DNA of 64,000 nt from Agapanthus africanus (taxonomy: Eukaryota; Streptophyta; Magnoliopsida; Asparagales; Amaryllidaceae), in the NCBI GenBank assembly GCA_030015575.1, contig CM057347.1, positions 509,953,176-510,017,175 on the forward strand, written 5' to 3'. Made by a program: the position numbers and the translations under genes. Below the pieces are notes generated by a model. It saw nothing but the letters and a program-made list of their open reading frames with translations, did not search any database and had not been told where the DNA came from. Shown in pieces: positions 34,740 through 45,847 of this stretch (position 1 is the first letter of the stretch; every line of letters begins with the position of its first letter).

Positions 34740-37700
34740 CCGGCGTTTCGTCTCTATGAAGAATGGCGTTTGCTCTCACTCACTGCAACTCAGGCTCTGT
34801 CACATCTGGCGGAGTCAAGTATGGGTCACTTGCAGCTTCAAATCTTTACAATCCGGCTCTTCAAGAAATCAACGGGCTTCACTTTAGGTTGATGCTCCCA
34901 CCTCCCACCCTCGGTGCCTCAACGTCGATGGAGGAAGCCCAGAGGAAATCTGTCTTCCACAGGCTGGTTCCCTAAGCTGCAACTTTGCCGACAGAATCAG
35001 TCCTCCAACAACTGGCACCTGCCAAGGACCAAGGTCGACGCAGGGGGCAGAATATTTAGGCTCTCAAAGGAAACAAGGGGCAGGTTCGGCAAAATCCTGA
35101 AGCTAGTCAAATACCAGCCGTAAGAAACGGTCGACGTCGATATCAGCATCATACAAAATGAGCTTGGGGCAATTCTCCGTATGGTCCTGTTTCAACCCCA
35201 GTGGTGAATGTTGTTGTTCCAACTTGGAACAGCTTCAAATTTTTGTGAAGGGTCAGATAAAGTTCTCCTACCACAATATTGAAATAGTCTCCGCAGCCCA
35301 TGGAGATCCCACGAGAGCAGAAACCAGTTCGCTCCCTGAGACAACTTTCCTCATCTATATATAAGGTGTGGAAGAAGGTGAAGGGGACTCACCCTAAGAC
35401 GGATCCTGATACAGCAGTTCCTCCCAAAACCAAAGCGGCTTTTCACAAAAAAGGAGGACCAATAAAGCTCAAGTGCCCGAAGCAAACTCCAAAGGCCAAA
35501 AACTCCAAACACCCCAAGCCTGGGGGCATGGTAGTTCACATAGTCTATGTAGTGAATTCCAAAGACGAAATTCGAGCTTCTACTAGTCACCGACCTTAAA
35601 CTCGGTCCTTAACAAAAGTTCAACTGCAATGTGAAAAGATGCAGAAGATGCTTGCTCAGGCAGCACCACTCGCTAATCCATCGTCTAAAGCAAATCCCGA
35701 AGACGCACCTGGAGAAAGAATAGAGAAGGAGTCGGATATTGATTTCCTAAAACATGCTCTGAAAAAGGGAGATGCAGAAGCGGTAGAAATGTCCACTAAA
35801 ATAAACCAGATGGCCCTTCTAATTCAAGATATGGCTGGAATGATGGTTCAATCGGAACCACTGGCGGATGAACTGCTGGTAGTCGTTCTTAAAGATAAGG
35901 ATGACATCTCAAATCCTCTGCAAAGCTCATCAATGGCTGAGAAGGAAATGATTCCTAAAAGCAAAGCTAAACGAATATATCGCTCAGCAAATCGAAGCTC
36001 ACTACACCAGTGAAACCGCAAATAGATCAATCAAGATTGGTCGACCATATCCGACATGGCACAATCAAATACAGTACCCGCCAGAGTACACACTTCCAAC
36101 GTGTCACATGTACAAAAGAACTGAGAATTCTCGCCGGCACATTACGCGATTTGAACCCATGTGCGGCAATACTGATATACTTCTCCTCTGACAGTTCATC
36201 AGCTGTCTGGCGGGCATTTCCTTCGAATGGTATGTGGAACTCCCGAATGACTCCATGAATACCTTCGACGAGATGGAGATGCCCTCTTGTCAGAGATTCG
36301 CTAGTGTAAATAAACGCACTACCGTCAGTGGCTAACAAAAGGGTTAGACCGAATGAAACTTGGGTTCAATGTGTTATCCGATCGCGAAATCTCAGGTCAA
36401 ATACAAGCAACGCATCGATGAAGTTGCAGCCATGGAAATTCTCATAGCCACCTTTGAGCCAAATTCAAAGGTGTCCTCGTATATGGCCCTCTTCAAGCCG
36501 ACCACCGTCCAGGCCTTGATTGACAAGCTGGCCCAAATGGACCAGATGACCCATAGGCCTTCCTCTTCAAAGACGGAGCCTCGGAATGAAAAAGGCAAAG
36601 GGAAAGCGACCTTTGTCGCCAACACTCAACAAAAACTGAGTGGCCCGAGACCGGTTGTTCGCCAAAGCAACAAGCGGCAATCCCACGATGAGAAATTGAG
36701 ATGTCCTTACTCATTTCCCCAGGATAAAACAAGGAAACTGTTTGAACTGGCAGTGCGCAATGGGCTCATCACTCTACCGGAGTCGAGACACCCAACGCGA
36801 CCGAACGACGTCAACGATCCCAATTACTGCCCCTACCACCGAGTATTGGGACATCCGATCGAAGACTGCTACGTCTTCAAAAATTGGGTTGAAGACCAGT
36901 ATCAACAGGGCAAGATCGCGCTGTCCGAAAACTGGAAAGTAAATTCCCCACAACCACATGCTCCGAAAAAGATAGACATGCCGGGGGCATCGTGCTCATT
37001 CATAAAGGAAGCTCCATGGGAAGTTGTTCTTTCGGCAAAAACTAAAAGAATGCTGAAAGATCTTCAAACATGTCCGGCAATCAGGTGGAAAAGCCCGCAA
37101 GAGCCGGAGATCATCGACGGGATGCTGAAACCACGCCCAACATCGGGAATTAATAGCAATGGTCAAAACGCTCAGGCCCAGCCGTCAAAGTCTTCAAAGA
37201 AGAAGAAAAAGCCCGTGAAGCCTGATGACAAGCGCACGGATCTGCAAAATCATATTGACGCGCTGGAGGAATATAACCAGAAGGCGCGGACCCCGGTCAC
37301 ACTCCAAGAATTTCTCAACAATATCCTTGAGAGCGGAGATAACGACAACAACGACAGGGATGACTCGTCAGAAGAATCTGAGGACTATGTGGCAAGTTGC
37401 CACATGGTCTCTCATTCGGCGTTAACTAACGAAGAAGCTCACTCGGCGATAGAAGACGGCATAAAAGAGCCAGGGGCAGGATCGAAGCCAAAACCCTTAG
37501 AACCGTCTGATGAGATGATCGACTTGCTACTAAACGAAGCCTGTCAGAAAAGCAAAGCCAATCGATAGCGCGAACTGGCTATATTCGAAAAAGCCAAACG
37601 CCGACGACTGAATGAAAAGGTCGAGGCACCCCAACCTGTTCTAAGAATCCCTATCGCCAGCAAAAGCAAGCTTGAAGTAAGAAAACGATTCGCTAGGGCC

Positions 37701-38087
37701 CTGTCAATAGGAATGAAGTTGCCCTCTTTCATAGGAAATTCTCCTGGCAGTATACATCTTGATGAAGCGGACATACATCCTAACTTCTACTTGTACCATC
37801 AGAGGATTATAAACCCTACCGAGGAGTGCATAGCCTTTAAAAACTGGTGGCAGGAATATGTTTCCCACCGACAACACGTTCAACGAGTGAAGCGCAAAAC
37901 TCGTCGGGAACAGAAAAGCACGACAAATGAGCGCAAAAGAGCCGCTGGAAACTGTCACATAGTCGACACCAAGGGATCGCAAGCCATCACCTTTGGAAGC
38001 GACTCTGACAAAGAAATCGCCCTCAGCCCTCTCTTCAAGGAATCCACCTCCGACACAAAAGATGCGAAGATTTGCGAGAAAATCTAG
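34740..38087 (+). pseudogene. Gag-like polyprotein of A2 (fossil)
   Basis: Homologue of the A1 gag with the same order: an N-terminal region with one SVFHRL motif, a basic stretch (about 35,380-35,580), an acidic coiled coil (about 35,640-35,900), a capsid-like core, and the C-X2-H-X4-H-X4-C knuckle at 36,828-36,869. After it come a lysine-rich patch, an acidic patch rich in D, N, S and E (about 37,330-37,390), and a second knuckle-like segment near 37,780-37,850. It ends with no protease, RT or integrase. Several breaks. Role would be packaging the element RNA. Confidence 0.85.
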
Positions 38088-38089
38088 CT

Positions 38090-38430
38090 ACGTAATCGTA
38101 CGTTGCCCGAAAAATCTCGGACCTTTGACCGAAACGTCTTTAAACTACAACAAACCCGCGGCATCCCTAGGCTGATGTGGTAAAAAAAAAAGCAAAAAAA
38201 AGGATACGTTCACATGCAAGAGGGGCACGGATGAAAACCCGAAAGGGCTCCGTGAGTAAAAACAGCAGGACTACCGACGATGTTTGTGAAAACCCGAAAG
38301 GGCGCAGACTCGTAAAAAAAAAGGTACGTCCGCAAGCGAGATAGGCACGGATGAAAACCCGAAAGCGCTCCGTGAGTAAAAACAGCAGGACTACCGACGA
38401 GCTTTTTGAAAACCCGAAAGGGCGCAATCT
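38090..38430 (+). repeat. Twin block after the gag region
   Basis: Two copies, about 120 bp apart, of a segment holding GATGAAAACCCGAAAG, GCTCCGTGAGTAAAAACAGC and AGGACTACCGACGA (38,230-38,300 and 38,350-38,420). A single copy is in A1 at 4,680-4,770. Noncoding. Confidence 0.75.
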
Positions 38431-38439
38431 CGTTAAAAG

Positions 38440-38620
38440 ACACTTGCAAGGTCCTTTCGACCCTGTAAGGAGAAAATACCTGCGTGAGATCCTTACGACT
38501 CATAAGGGAGTGACACACTTAGGGATCCCCACGATTCCTAAGGAGAAATTACACTTACGAGATCCTCACGACTCGTAAGGAGAATTCCCCTTTGAGACCC
38601 TCATGGCTCATAGGATTCAA
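38440..38620 (+). repeat. Hairpin array, first block of A2
   Basis: Four or five units with arms such as TTAGGGAT/ATTCCTAA and CTTACGAG/CTCGTAAG around loops like CCCCACG and ATCCTCACGA, linked by AGGAGAA. Confidence 0.75.
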
Positions 38621-38676
38621 AAGTCTTGAGCTACAGAGATCTGAACCTGTTCTTAAGCCATCACAATCTCCAATGC

Positions 38677-38725
38677 TGCCCTACAAGCGGTTCAATATTG
38701 ACCCTTGTATACAATCCACGGGCAC
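38677..38725 (-). repeat. Module copy in A2 interior
   Basis: Minus strand GCCCGTGGATTGTATACAAG ... CTTGTAGGGC, nearly identical to the A1 copy at 4,378-4,426. A diverged second copy is at 39,470-39,517. Confidence 0.7.
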
Positions 38726-38789
38726 GAATGAACATTTCCCTAACAGAGTCCCACCAGCGACTAGGGATATGCTCATACAGTGAACAAAC

Positions 38790-38965
38790 ACTTGTAAGTC
38801 CTCTCGACTTATAAGGAGAAAACACTCTTGTAAGATCCTTACGACTTATAAGATAACACACATTTAGGAATCCTCACGATTCCTAAGGAGAAAACTCACC
38901 TATGAGATCCTCACGACTCGTAGGGAGAAACACCTTTATGAGACCCTTACGGCTCATGAAGTCAA
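38790..38965 (+). repeat. Hairpin array, second block of A2
   Basis: Five consecutive units: CTTGTAAGT/ACTTATAAG, CTTGTAAG/CTTATAAG, TTAGGAAT/ATTCCTAA, CTATGAG/CTCGTAG and CTTTATGAG/CTCATGAAG. Imperfections are all G-U wobbles in the + strand RNA. Loops are CCTCTCG, ATCCTTACGA, CCTCACG and close relatives. Confidence 0.8.
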
Positions 38966-39540
38966 AAGCCTTAGTCGACGGGATCCTAACCCTGTTTGCT
39001 AAGCCACCTTTGTTCGACATCGACAGAGGCAAATGATGATTCGCTCCTGGCAATATCCCAGTGGTAGCGATGCTGATGCCTAAATCGATATCAAATTCCA
39101 AGCCTTTTCATGGCAAATGATGATTCGCTCCTGGAAATATTCCAGTCGCGGCGATGCTGATGCTAAGATTAGCACCATATCCCAAGTTCCATACTCGTGG
39201 CGAAAAGTCGACGAGCCAAAAATGTATATGAAATAGCCGAAATGATAGGGCAACTTGCAACAAAATCAGCAAGTAAAAATATATGCATACAAAATAGCCG
39301 AAATGGTTGGGCAACTCGCAATAAAAAAAACGAGTAAAAAAAATAGCCGAAATGATTGGGCACCGCGAAAAATAGCCGAAATGATTGGGCAATCGCGACT
39401 TTCGTGATATAAAAAGCTGAAATGATAGAGTATCGCGGAAAGAAATAAAAAAATGAAAGAATGAAACTTTTGCCCTGCAGATGAGATCACATCGATCCCT
39501 GTATACAATCCAGGGGCACAAAAAAAAAGGGGGGAACCAT
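38966..39540. other. Noncoding A2 interior with ATAGCCGAAATGAT repeats
   Basis: 39,000-39,170 holds two copies of GGCAAATGATGATTCGCTCC. 39,230-39,450 holds irregular copies of ATAGCCGAAATGATTGGGCA, the reverse of the A1 block at 3,745-3,975. A diverged module copy follows at 39,470-39,517. No coding content seen. Confidence 0.7.
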
Positions 39541-39599
39541 GTTTTCCCACCAGGCTCTGTCAAAAGGAGAGCCAAGTCTCGACGGTTCACAGACAACCT

Positions 39600-40660
39600 A
39601 GAGATTACCTCAGAGCCATGGCAGAGTCCCTAGTTCCAAATCTCGATGGCCATGTCTACAGCCTAGAGAACAACAACAGCGTTCCTCCTCATTCCAGCAG
39701 GATTCGAATGCGACAATCAATCTCGGAGCCACGGCAAAGTCCCTAGTTCCAAATCTTGACGGCCATGTCTACAGTCTAGAGATCACAACAGCATGCTTCC
39801 TCATTCCAGCAGGATTTATACGTGAAAATCAATCTCGGAGCCACGGCAAAGTCCCTAGTTCCAAATCTCGACGGCCATATCTATAGCCTATAGAACAACA
39901 ATGGCGTTCCGCCTCATTCCAGCAGGATTCGGACGCGACATCACCAATCGGAGCCACGGCAAAGTCCTAGTTCCAAGTATCGACGGCCACATCTACAGCC
40001 TAGAGACCCACAGCAGCATTCCTCCCCATTCCAACAGGACTCGAACGCAACATCACCAAACGGAGCCACGGTATAGTCCCTAGTTCCAAATCTCAACGGT
40101 TCACAGACAACCTAGAGACCACCTCGACATTCGTCTCACTACAGTAGACGCAACGTCACCAAAGTGGAGCCACGGCAAAGTCCCCTAGTTCCAAATCTCG
40201 ACGGTTCATAGACAGCCTAGAAATCATTAACGGCGTTTCTCCTTACTCCAGCAGGATGCAGATGCGACGTCAACAAACGACCCCAGGGTCAAAACAACGG
40301 AACCATGGCAAGGTCCTCTAGTTCCAAATCTTGACGGTTCACAGACAGCCTAGAGATCACCAACCGCGTTTCTCCTCACTCCAATCAGATGCAGACGTGA
40401 CGTCAACAACCGACCTCAGAGTCGCAACGAAGCGGAGCCATGGAAAAATCCCTAGTTCCAAATCTTAACGGTAACATCTACAGCCTAAAAATCAGCAACG
40501 GTGATCCTCCTCATTCCAACAGGATTCGGACGCAGCATCACCAAACGGAGCCACGGCAAAGTCTCTAGTTCCAAGACTCTATGGTCCACAGACAACCTAG
40601 AGTCAACCAATGACCTCCATGCCAGATCAACGCTCCGTCTCGGAAACAAGTCAACCAACT
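39600..40660. repeat. Tandem repeat, period about 112 bp (some 132)
   Basis: TAGTTCCAA recurs at about 39,631, 39,744, 39,856, 39,968, 40,080, 40,187, 40,319, 40,452 and 40,564. Units share GGAGCCACGGCAAAGTCC and ACAGCCTAGA; longer units carry 20 extra bases. Equivalent to the 136-bp array of A1 by position and some sequence. Confidence 0.85.
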
Positions 40661-40689
40661 CCGAGGATATTAGTGTCCTTGGCAAAAAC

Positions 40690-42075
40690 CTTAATTCAGG
40701 GAAATCAGTTTCCTTGACGGGAGCATCTCGATTCGCGTCGACCCGCAGAGAAATCAGCGTCTTTGCAGGAATACCTCGATTCGTTTCAACTCCGAGGAAA
40801 TCAGTGTCCTTGGCAACCTCCTCGATTCAGGGAAATCAGCGTCCTTGACGAGAGCATCTCGATTCGCGTCGACCCGAAGAGAAATCAGTGTCTTTGTAGG
40901 AATAACTCGATTCGTTTCAACTCCGAGGAAATCAGTGTCCTTCGCAACCTCCTCGATTCAGGGAAATCAGCGTCCTTGACGAGAGCATCTCGATTCGCAT
41001 CGACCCGCAGAGAAATCAGCGTCTTTGCAGGAATACCTCGATTCGTTTCAACTCTGAGGAAATCGGTGTCCTTGGCAACCTCCTCGATTCAGGGAAATCA
41101 GCGTCCTTGACGAGAGTATCTCGATTCGCATCGACCCGCAGAGAAATCAGCGTCTTTGCAGGAATACCTCGATTTGTCTCAACCCCAGGAAAATCAGTGT
41201 CCTTGGCAACCTCCTCGATTTAGGAAAATCAGCGTCCTTGACGAAAGCATCTCGATTCGCGTCGACCCGCAGAGAAATCAGCGTCTTTGCAGGAATACCT
41301 CAATTCGTTTCAACTCCGAGGAAATCAGTGTCCTTGGCAACCTCCTCGATTCAGGGAAATCAGCGTCCTTGACGAGAGCACCTCGATTCGCGTCGACCCG
41401 CAAAGAAATCAGTGTCTTTGCAGGAATACCTCGATTCGTTTCAACTCCAGGGAAATTAGTGTCCTTGGCAAAACCTCGATTCAGGGAAATCAGCGTCCTT
41501 GACGAGAGCATCTCGATTCGCGTCGACCCACAGAGAAATCAGCGTCTTTGCGGTAATACCTCGATTCGTTTCAACTCCGAGGAAATCAGTGTCCTTGGCA
41601 ACCTCCTCGATTCAGGAAAATCAGCGTCCTTGACGAGAGCATCTCGATTTGCATCGACCCGCAGAGAAATCAGCATCTTTGCAGAAATACATCGATTCAT
41701 CTCAACCCCAGGGAAATCAGTGTCCTTGGCAACCTCCTCGATTCAGGGAAATTAGCGTCCTTGACGAGAGCATCTCGATTCGCCTCGACCCGCAAGGAAA
41801 TCAGTGTCTTTGCAGGAATACCTCGATTCGTTTCAACTCCAGGGAAATCAGTGTCCTTGGCAAAATCTCGAGTCAGGGAAATCAGCGTCATTGGCGAGAG
41901 CATCTCGATTCGCGTCGACCCACAAGGAAATAAGTGTCTTTGCAGGAATACCTCGATTCGTCTCAACCCCAAGGAAATCAGTGTCCTTGGCAAAAATCTC
42001 GATTCAGGGAAATCAGCGTCCTTGACGAGAACATCTCGATTCGCGCCGACCCGCAGAGAAATCAGTGTCTCTGCA
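40690..42075. repeat. Higher-order tandem repeat, period 131 bp
   Basis: GAAATCAGTGTCCTTGGCAA starts at 40,797 and recurs near 40,928, 41,059 and 41,190 and on to about 41,980, roughly ten units. Each unit is three related sub-units of 49, 47 and 35 bp, all of the form GAAATCAGYGTCYTTG ... CTCGATTC. Frames are open on both strands for up to 199 codons because the unit lacks stops, not because of coding. A single diverged pair lies at 42,440-42,560. Confidence 0.85.
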
Positions 42076-42169
42076 GGAATATACAACGTCAGCAAAGCGG
42101 AGCCGCGGCAAAGTTCCCAGTTCCATGACTCGGCGGTGCACAGACAACCCAAAGTCAACACTTGACCTC

Positions 42170-42790
42170 CCTGTTGAAGCAATGCTTTGACTCGGGAGTA
42201 GGTCAACTCATCAGTCACTTATGAGTCATCTCAACTTGTAAGGAAGAAAATTCTCTTGTGAGATCCTTACGACTCTCAAGAGAAAACACACTTAGGAACA
42301 CTCACGATTCCTAAGGAGAAAATACACCTATGAGATTCTCTCGACTCGTAGGGAGAAAAAATCTTTATGAGACCCTCACGGCTCATAAAGTTGAAAAGTC
42401 TTAGGCGGCAGATCTGAACCTGTTTTCTAAGCCATCGCTTCTTATCTCGATTCAGGGAAATCAACGTCCTTGGCGAGAACCTCTCGATTCGTTTCGACCC
42501 GCAAGGAAATCAGTGTTTTTGCGAGAATCTCTCGATTCGTCTCAACTTGCGGGGAAATTAGTGTCCCTACGCATAAAGACAATTCTCTTGTGGCATCCTT
42601 ACGATTCTCAGGAGAAAACGCACTTAGGAGTTCTCACGACTCCTAAGGAGAAAAGTCACCTACGAGATCCTCACGATTCGTAGGGAGAAAAGCCATTGTG
42701 AGACCATCACGGCTCATAAAGTTGGAAAGTCTTAGGCAACAGATCCTAACCCTGTTTTCTAAGCCATCGCTACCTTATAAAAAGTTCAAG
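42170..42790 (+). repeat. Hairpin arrays, third and fourth blocks of A2
   Basis: Blocks at 42,235-42,400 and 42,585-42,740, for example TTAGGA(A/G)...(T)TCCTAA and CTACGAG/CTCGTAG types around CTCACGA. They are separated by a short run of 131-bp sub-units. The phrases TTAGGCGGCAGATC and TTAGGCAACAGATC end the blocks, as in A1 near 1,280. Confidence 0.7.
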
Positions 42791-43108
42791 ATGAACTGTT
42801 ATCTACCATCTATGGGCCACACTTGCCAAAGCTACATGCCACTGAAATGGAGAAGTTACTCATGAAGCATATAAACTACTTCATGCCAGAGTAAAACATA
42901 AAGAAATAGAAGGATGTGGCTCATGGAGCTGAGAGTTTGGAACTATATTCCTTAAGAGTCGAGATTTGAGTCAATGATAAATGACGACGCTTGTGTCCAC
43001 TTGTTATCTTCTCAGATGAAGATCCTGAAAATTATATACCAACCCAAAACTGGTCATACTCTAGGGATTACTCTGCACTACTTCACCCACGTACATACTT
43101 ACGTGGGC
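42791..43108 (+). other. Unassigned A2 sequence before the 3' LTR
   Basis: No repeats, no motif and no convincing coding content; I see nothing assignable here. It differs from the corresponding end of A1, where the antisense gene-like segment lies. Confidence 0.5.
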
Positions 43109-43126
43109 AAAGTATTGGGGGGCATT
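43109..43126 (+). other. Polypurine tract of A2
   Basis: AAAGTATTGGGGGGCAT ends directly before the 3' LTR start TGTTCCCGCC at 43,127. Confidence 0.75.
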
Positions 43127-45847
43127 TGTTCCCGCCAAAAAAAAAATTCTGCGCAAAAGAGCCCAAGGTATCAAATGACAGCAACACGTTTAGGAAAATG
43201 TGAACCAGTATTTTCCGGACTGTATTTTGATAAACTACTGAATGCAAAACAGCTAAATTCTGATGGAATCGAAAGCGTCTCGAAAAATCCTTCGATTTGA
43301 TATATTATGGGCTTCATAATTTATCCGGGATCAAAAGTATGAGCAAATATGCTATACACACGTGTAATTTAAGGGAAAAAATGCGAACCAGTATTTTCCG
43401 AGCTGCATTTTGACAAACTTCCGAATGAGAAATAGCTAAATTCTGATGGAATCAAAAGCGTCTCAAAAAATCCTTCGATTTGATATATTATGGGCCTCAT
43501 AATTCATCCGGGATAAAAAGTTATGAGGCATCACATGCCCACACGTGACCGGGCATCACGTGCAGACACGTGACCATTTACAAGCAAAGCTTGTAGGCAC
43601 TGAATAAAATAAATAATTGGAAATAATTAATCGGTGGGGTCGCGTGCCAACACGTGATGTACCTTTAAACCCACTGAAAAGAATTAAAGGTATAATAAAA
43701 CACTAAGGAAAAACCCCAATGGGGCATCACGTGCTCACACGTGACTAAGGGTCACATGCTGACACGTAATGATTCCTTAGCTCTGTTGAAAGGCAGAATT
43801 AAATTCTGAATAAAATGTTTAATCAAGAGGGTCACGTGCCAACACGTGACAAGTTCTTAAACTCTTTTATTGATAGAATTAAATTCTATTTAATAATCAA
43901 ATAAAGGGATCACGTGCCAACACGTGATAGACTTTTAAAAGTCTTCTGAATTAATAGAATTAAATTCTAATTAAGAGAAATCAAAGACCCTAACTGGGAA
44001 AATATTTCTTTAAATCTTTCTAAACAAAAAAGATTATGCTCTGTAAAATGGAGCACCGTTGGATTAAAAATCCAAAGGTGATTAAAAATTACCAATTTAT
44101 GGAAAGATTTTAGACAAGGAAAGATTTCCCTAAATTTCACCAAAAATAACAAACAGAGTATCTTTTGGATTAAAAATCCAATGGTGAATAAAATTCACTG
44201 AGTGATCTAAAAGATCATATTAGTTACGAAAAACAAACAAAATCTTTCATTGAAAGATTTACTAAACAAATTGATTCTTTTCCTTCTCCTATAAATAGAA
44301 GCCAAGAAGAGAAGAGGGATATAGAATTTTGGGATCTTGAAATTTTCTAAAGGCAAAAAGCAGAGAGAAAAAAGGAGAATTTAATTCTCAAGAAAAGAAA
44401 CCCTAGGTGAGAAAGGGGAAAGGGATCAGAGCTTTCATAAAACAAAAAAGAGAATTTAAATCTCAATCTAAGAGTTTAACTCTTCTGCAAAAGAACTTAG
44501 TTCTTCCTCTGGTTGAAGATCTGCGGAAGCAAATCTTCCCATAGGTTGAGAATTTAATTCTCATCGGGTTGAGATTCTGCCATGCAGATCCAAAACTTAG
44601 AGGGAGAATTGAGTTTAGAGAATTTAATTCTCCCAAATTTACAGGAATTTAATTCCTTAAAGATAAATTAGGGTTTAACCTTATATGAGAATTTAATTCT
44701 CCCAAAACTCAGAGGAATTTAATTTCTCCAAGATAAAACTAGGGTTTAACCCTATATGAGAATTTAATTCTCCCAAATTCATAGGAATTTAATTCCTCCT
44801 AAATGAAATTAGGGTTTCACTCTACATAAGAATTTAATTCTTTCATATACATAGGAATTTAATTCCTCTAAAACCATAATTAGGGTTTAACCCAACAGAG
44901 AATTTAATTCTTTAAAGATCTTCATGCATGTGAGGAACTAGGTCGCGTGTCCCCACGTGACCCCTAAACAGATCCCCCAAAAATGAGAAGGAAACAGCCC
45001 AGAGGCAATGCCTCACGTGCTCCCACGTGACCTTCAAAATAAAGAGAATAAAAGCAAAGGCAATGTTGGTGTTGGGCGCTCTCACGTGCTACCGCGTGAC
45101 CCTTTAATAAATGCTTTAATAATCAACGCACAAATCTCTATCACGTGGCAACACGTGATGGTCAGAAAATTAAAAGTGTTTAGCACTTATTTGCAAAACA
45201 ATGTAAAGGAGATCTGGCCCTAGCTTTGGGTACCCTCACGTGTCCCCACGTAACCCCTTCCTCTCTATTGTTTAACACTAATTTGAGAATTTTATTTCCA
45301 GTGTTTAACACTGTCGTTCTCTAGTGTTTAATACTGTTTTTAGCCAAATTGGCTAATTTTCCAGAGGCAAAAGCCTCCCTTCAACTGAATCTCAAAATTG
45401 AGTAAAATTCAGAGCTATAAAGTTTAATACTCAGTCAAAGATAAAAATGTTATCAGAGACCTTAAACTCTTGCTTAGCATTGCTAAGTGATAAGGGGCTA
45501 AACTCAGACAAATGTCTAATGGTCCAACAAAGGGCCAATGTTTCAAACTTAATTGGACTTAGCCCAAATTGGCCATAAGTCCTCAATTCAGACTTAACTG
45601 AGCCAATGTGCTCATAATATAATTAATTGATCTTAGTTCCAAATTGGACTACAGACCACTTAATCCACTTTGGTTCGAGAGTACATCTCTTCACTCCTCT
45701 GATATTTGTCGTTGTAATCCTTCAACGTATTCAGAGAAGTGACGGGTCCCAACAACCACACATTTCACGGACTATGATGTCCTTAACCTCGACCGTGATG
45801 TCTTTAAACTAACATTGGACTGTAGGGTCCTTAAACTCATGGACTAT
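43127..45847 (+). repeat. 3' LTR of A2, first 2.72 kb
   Basis: Collinear with 21,171-23,9xx: CACGTG block 43,525-43,930, TATA box 44,289-44,298, palindrome chain 44,375-44,915, second CACGTG block 44,945-45,255, and the start of the 72-bp array. Cut at 45,847 by the D-type solo LTR and resumed at 50,514. Confidence 0.9.
44289..44298 (+). promoter_or_regulatory. TATA box of the A2 3' LTR
   Basis: CTATAAATAG at the same LTR position as 22,357-22,366; the flank reads AAGCC instead of GAGCC. Confidence 0.6.

Noticed and set aside
38790-38965. CRISPR-like look (regular repeats with variable parts)
   Set aside because: The variable parts are paired arms of hairpins, units touch without 25-40 bp unique spacers, and the context is a plant retroelement with no cas genes.
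40501-42218. Overlapping open frames up to 199 codons on both strands
   Set aside because: They run through the 131-bp array, are open in several frames at once and mirror the repeat unit; composition is set by the repeat, not by coding.
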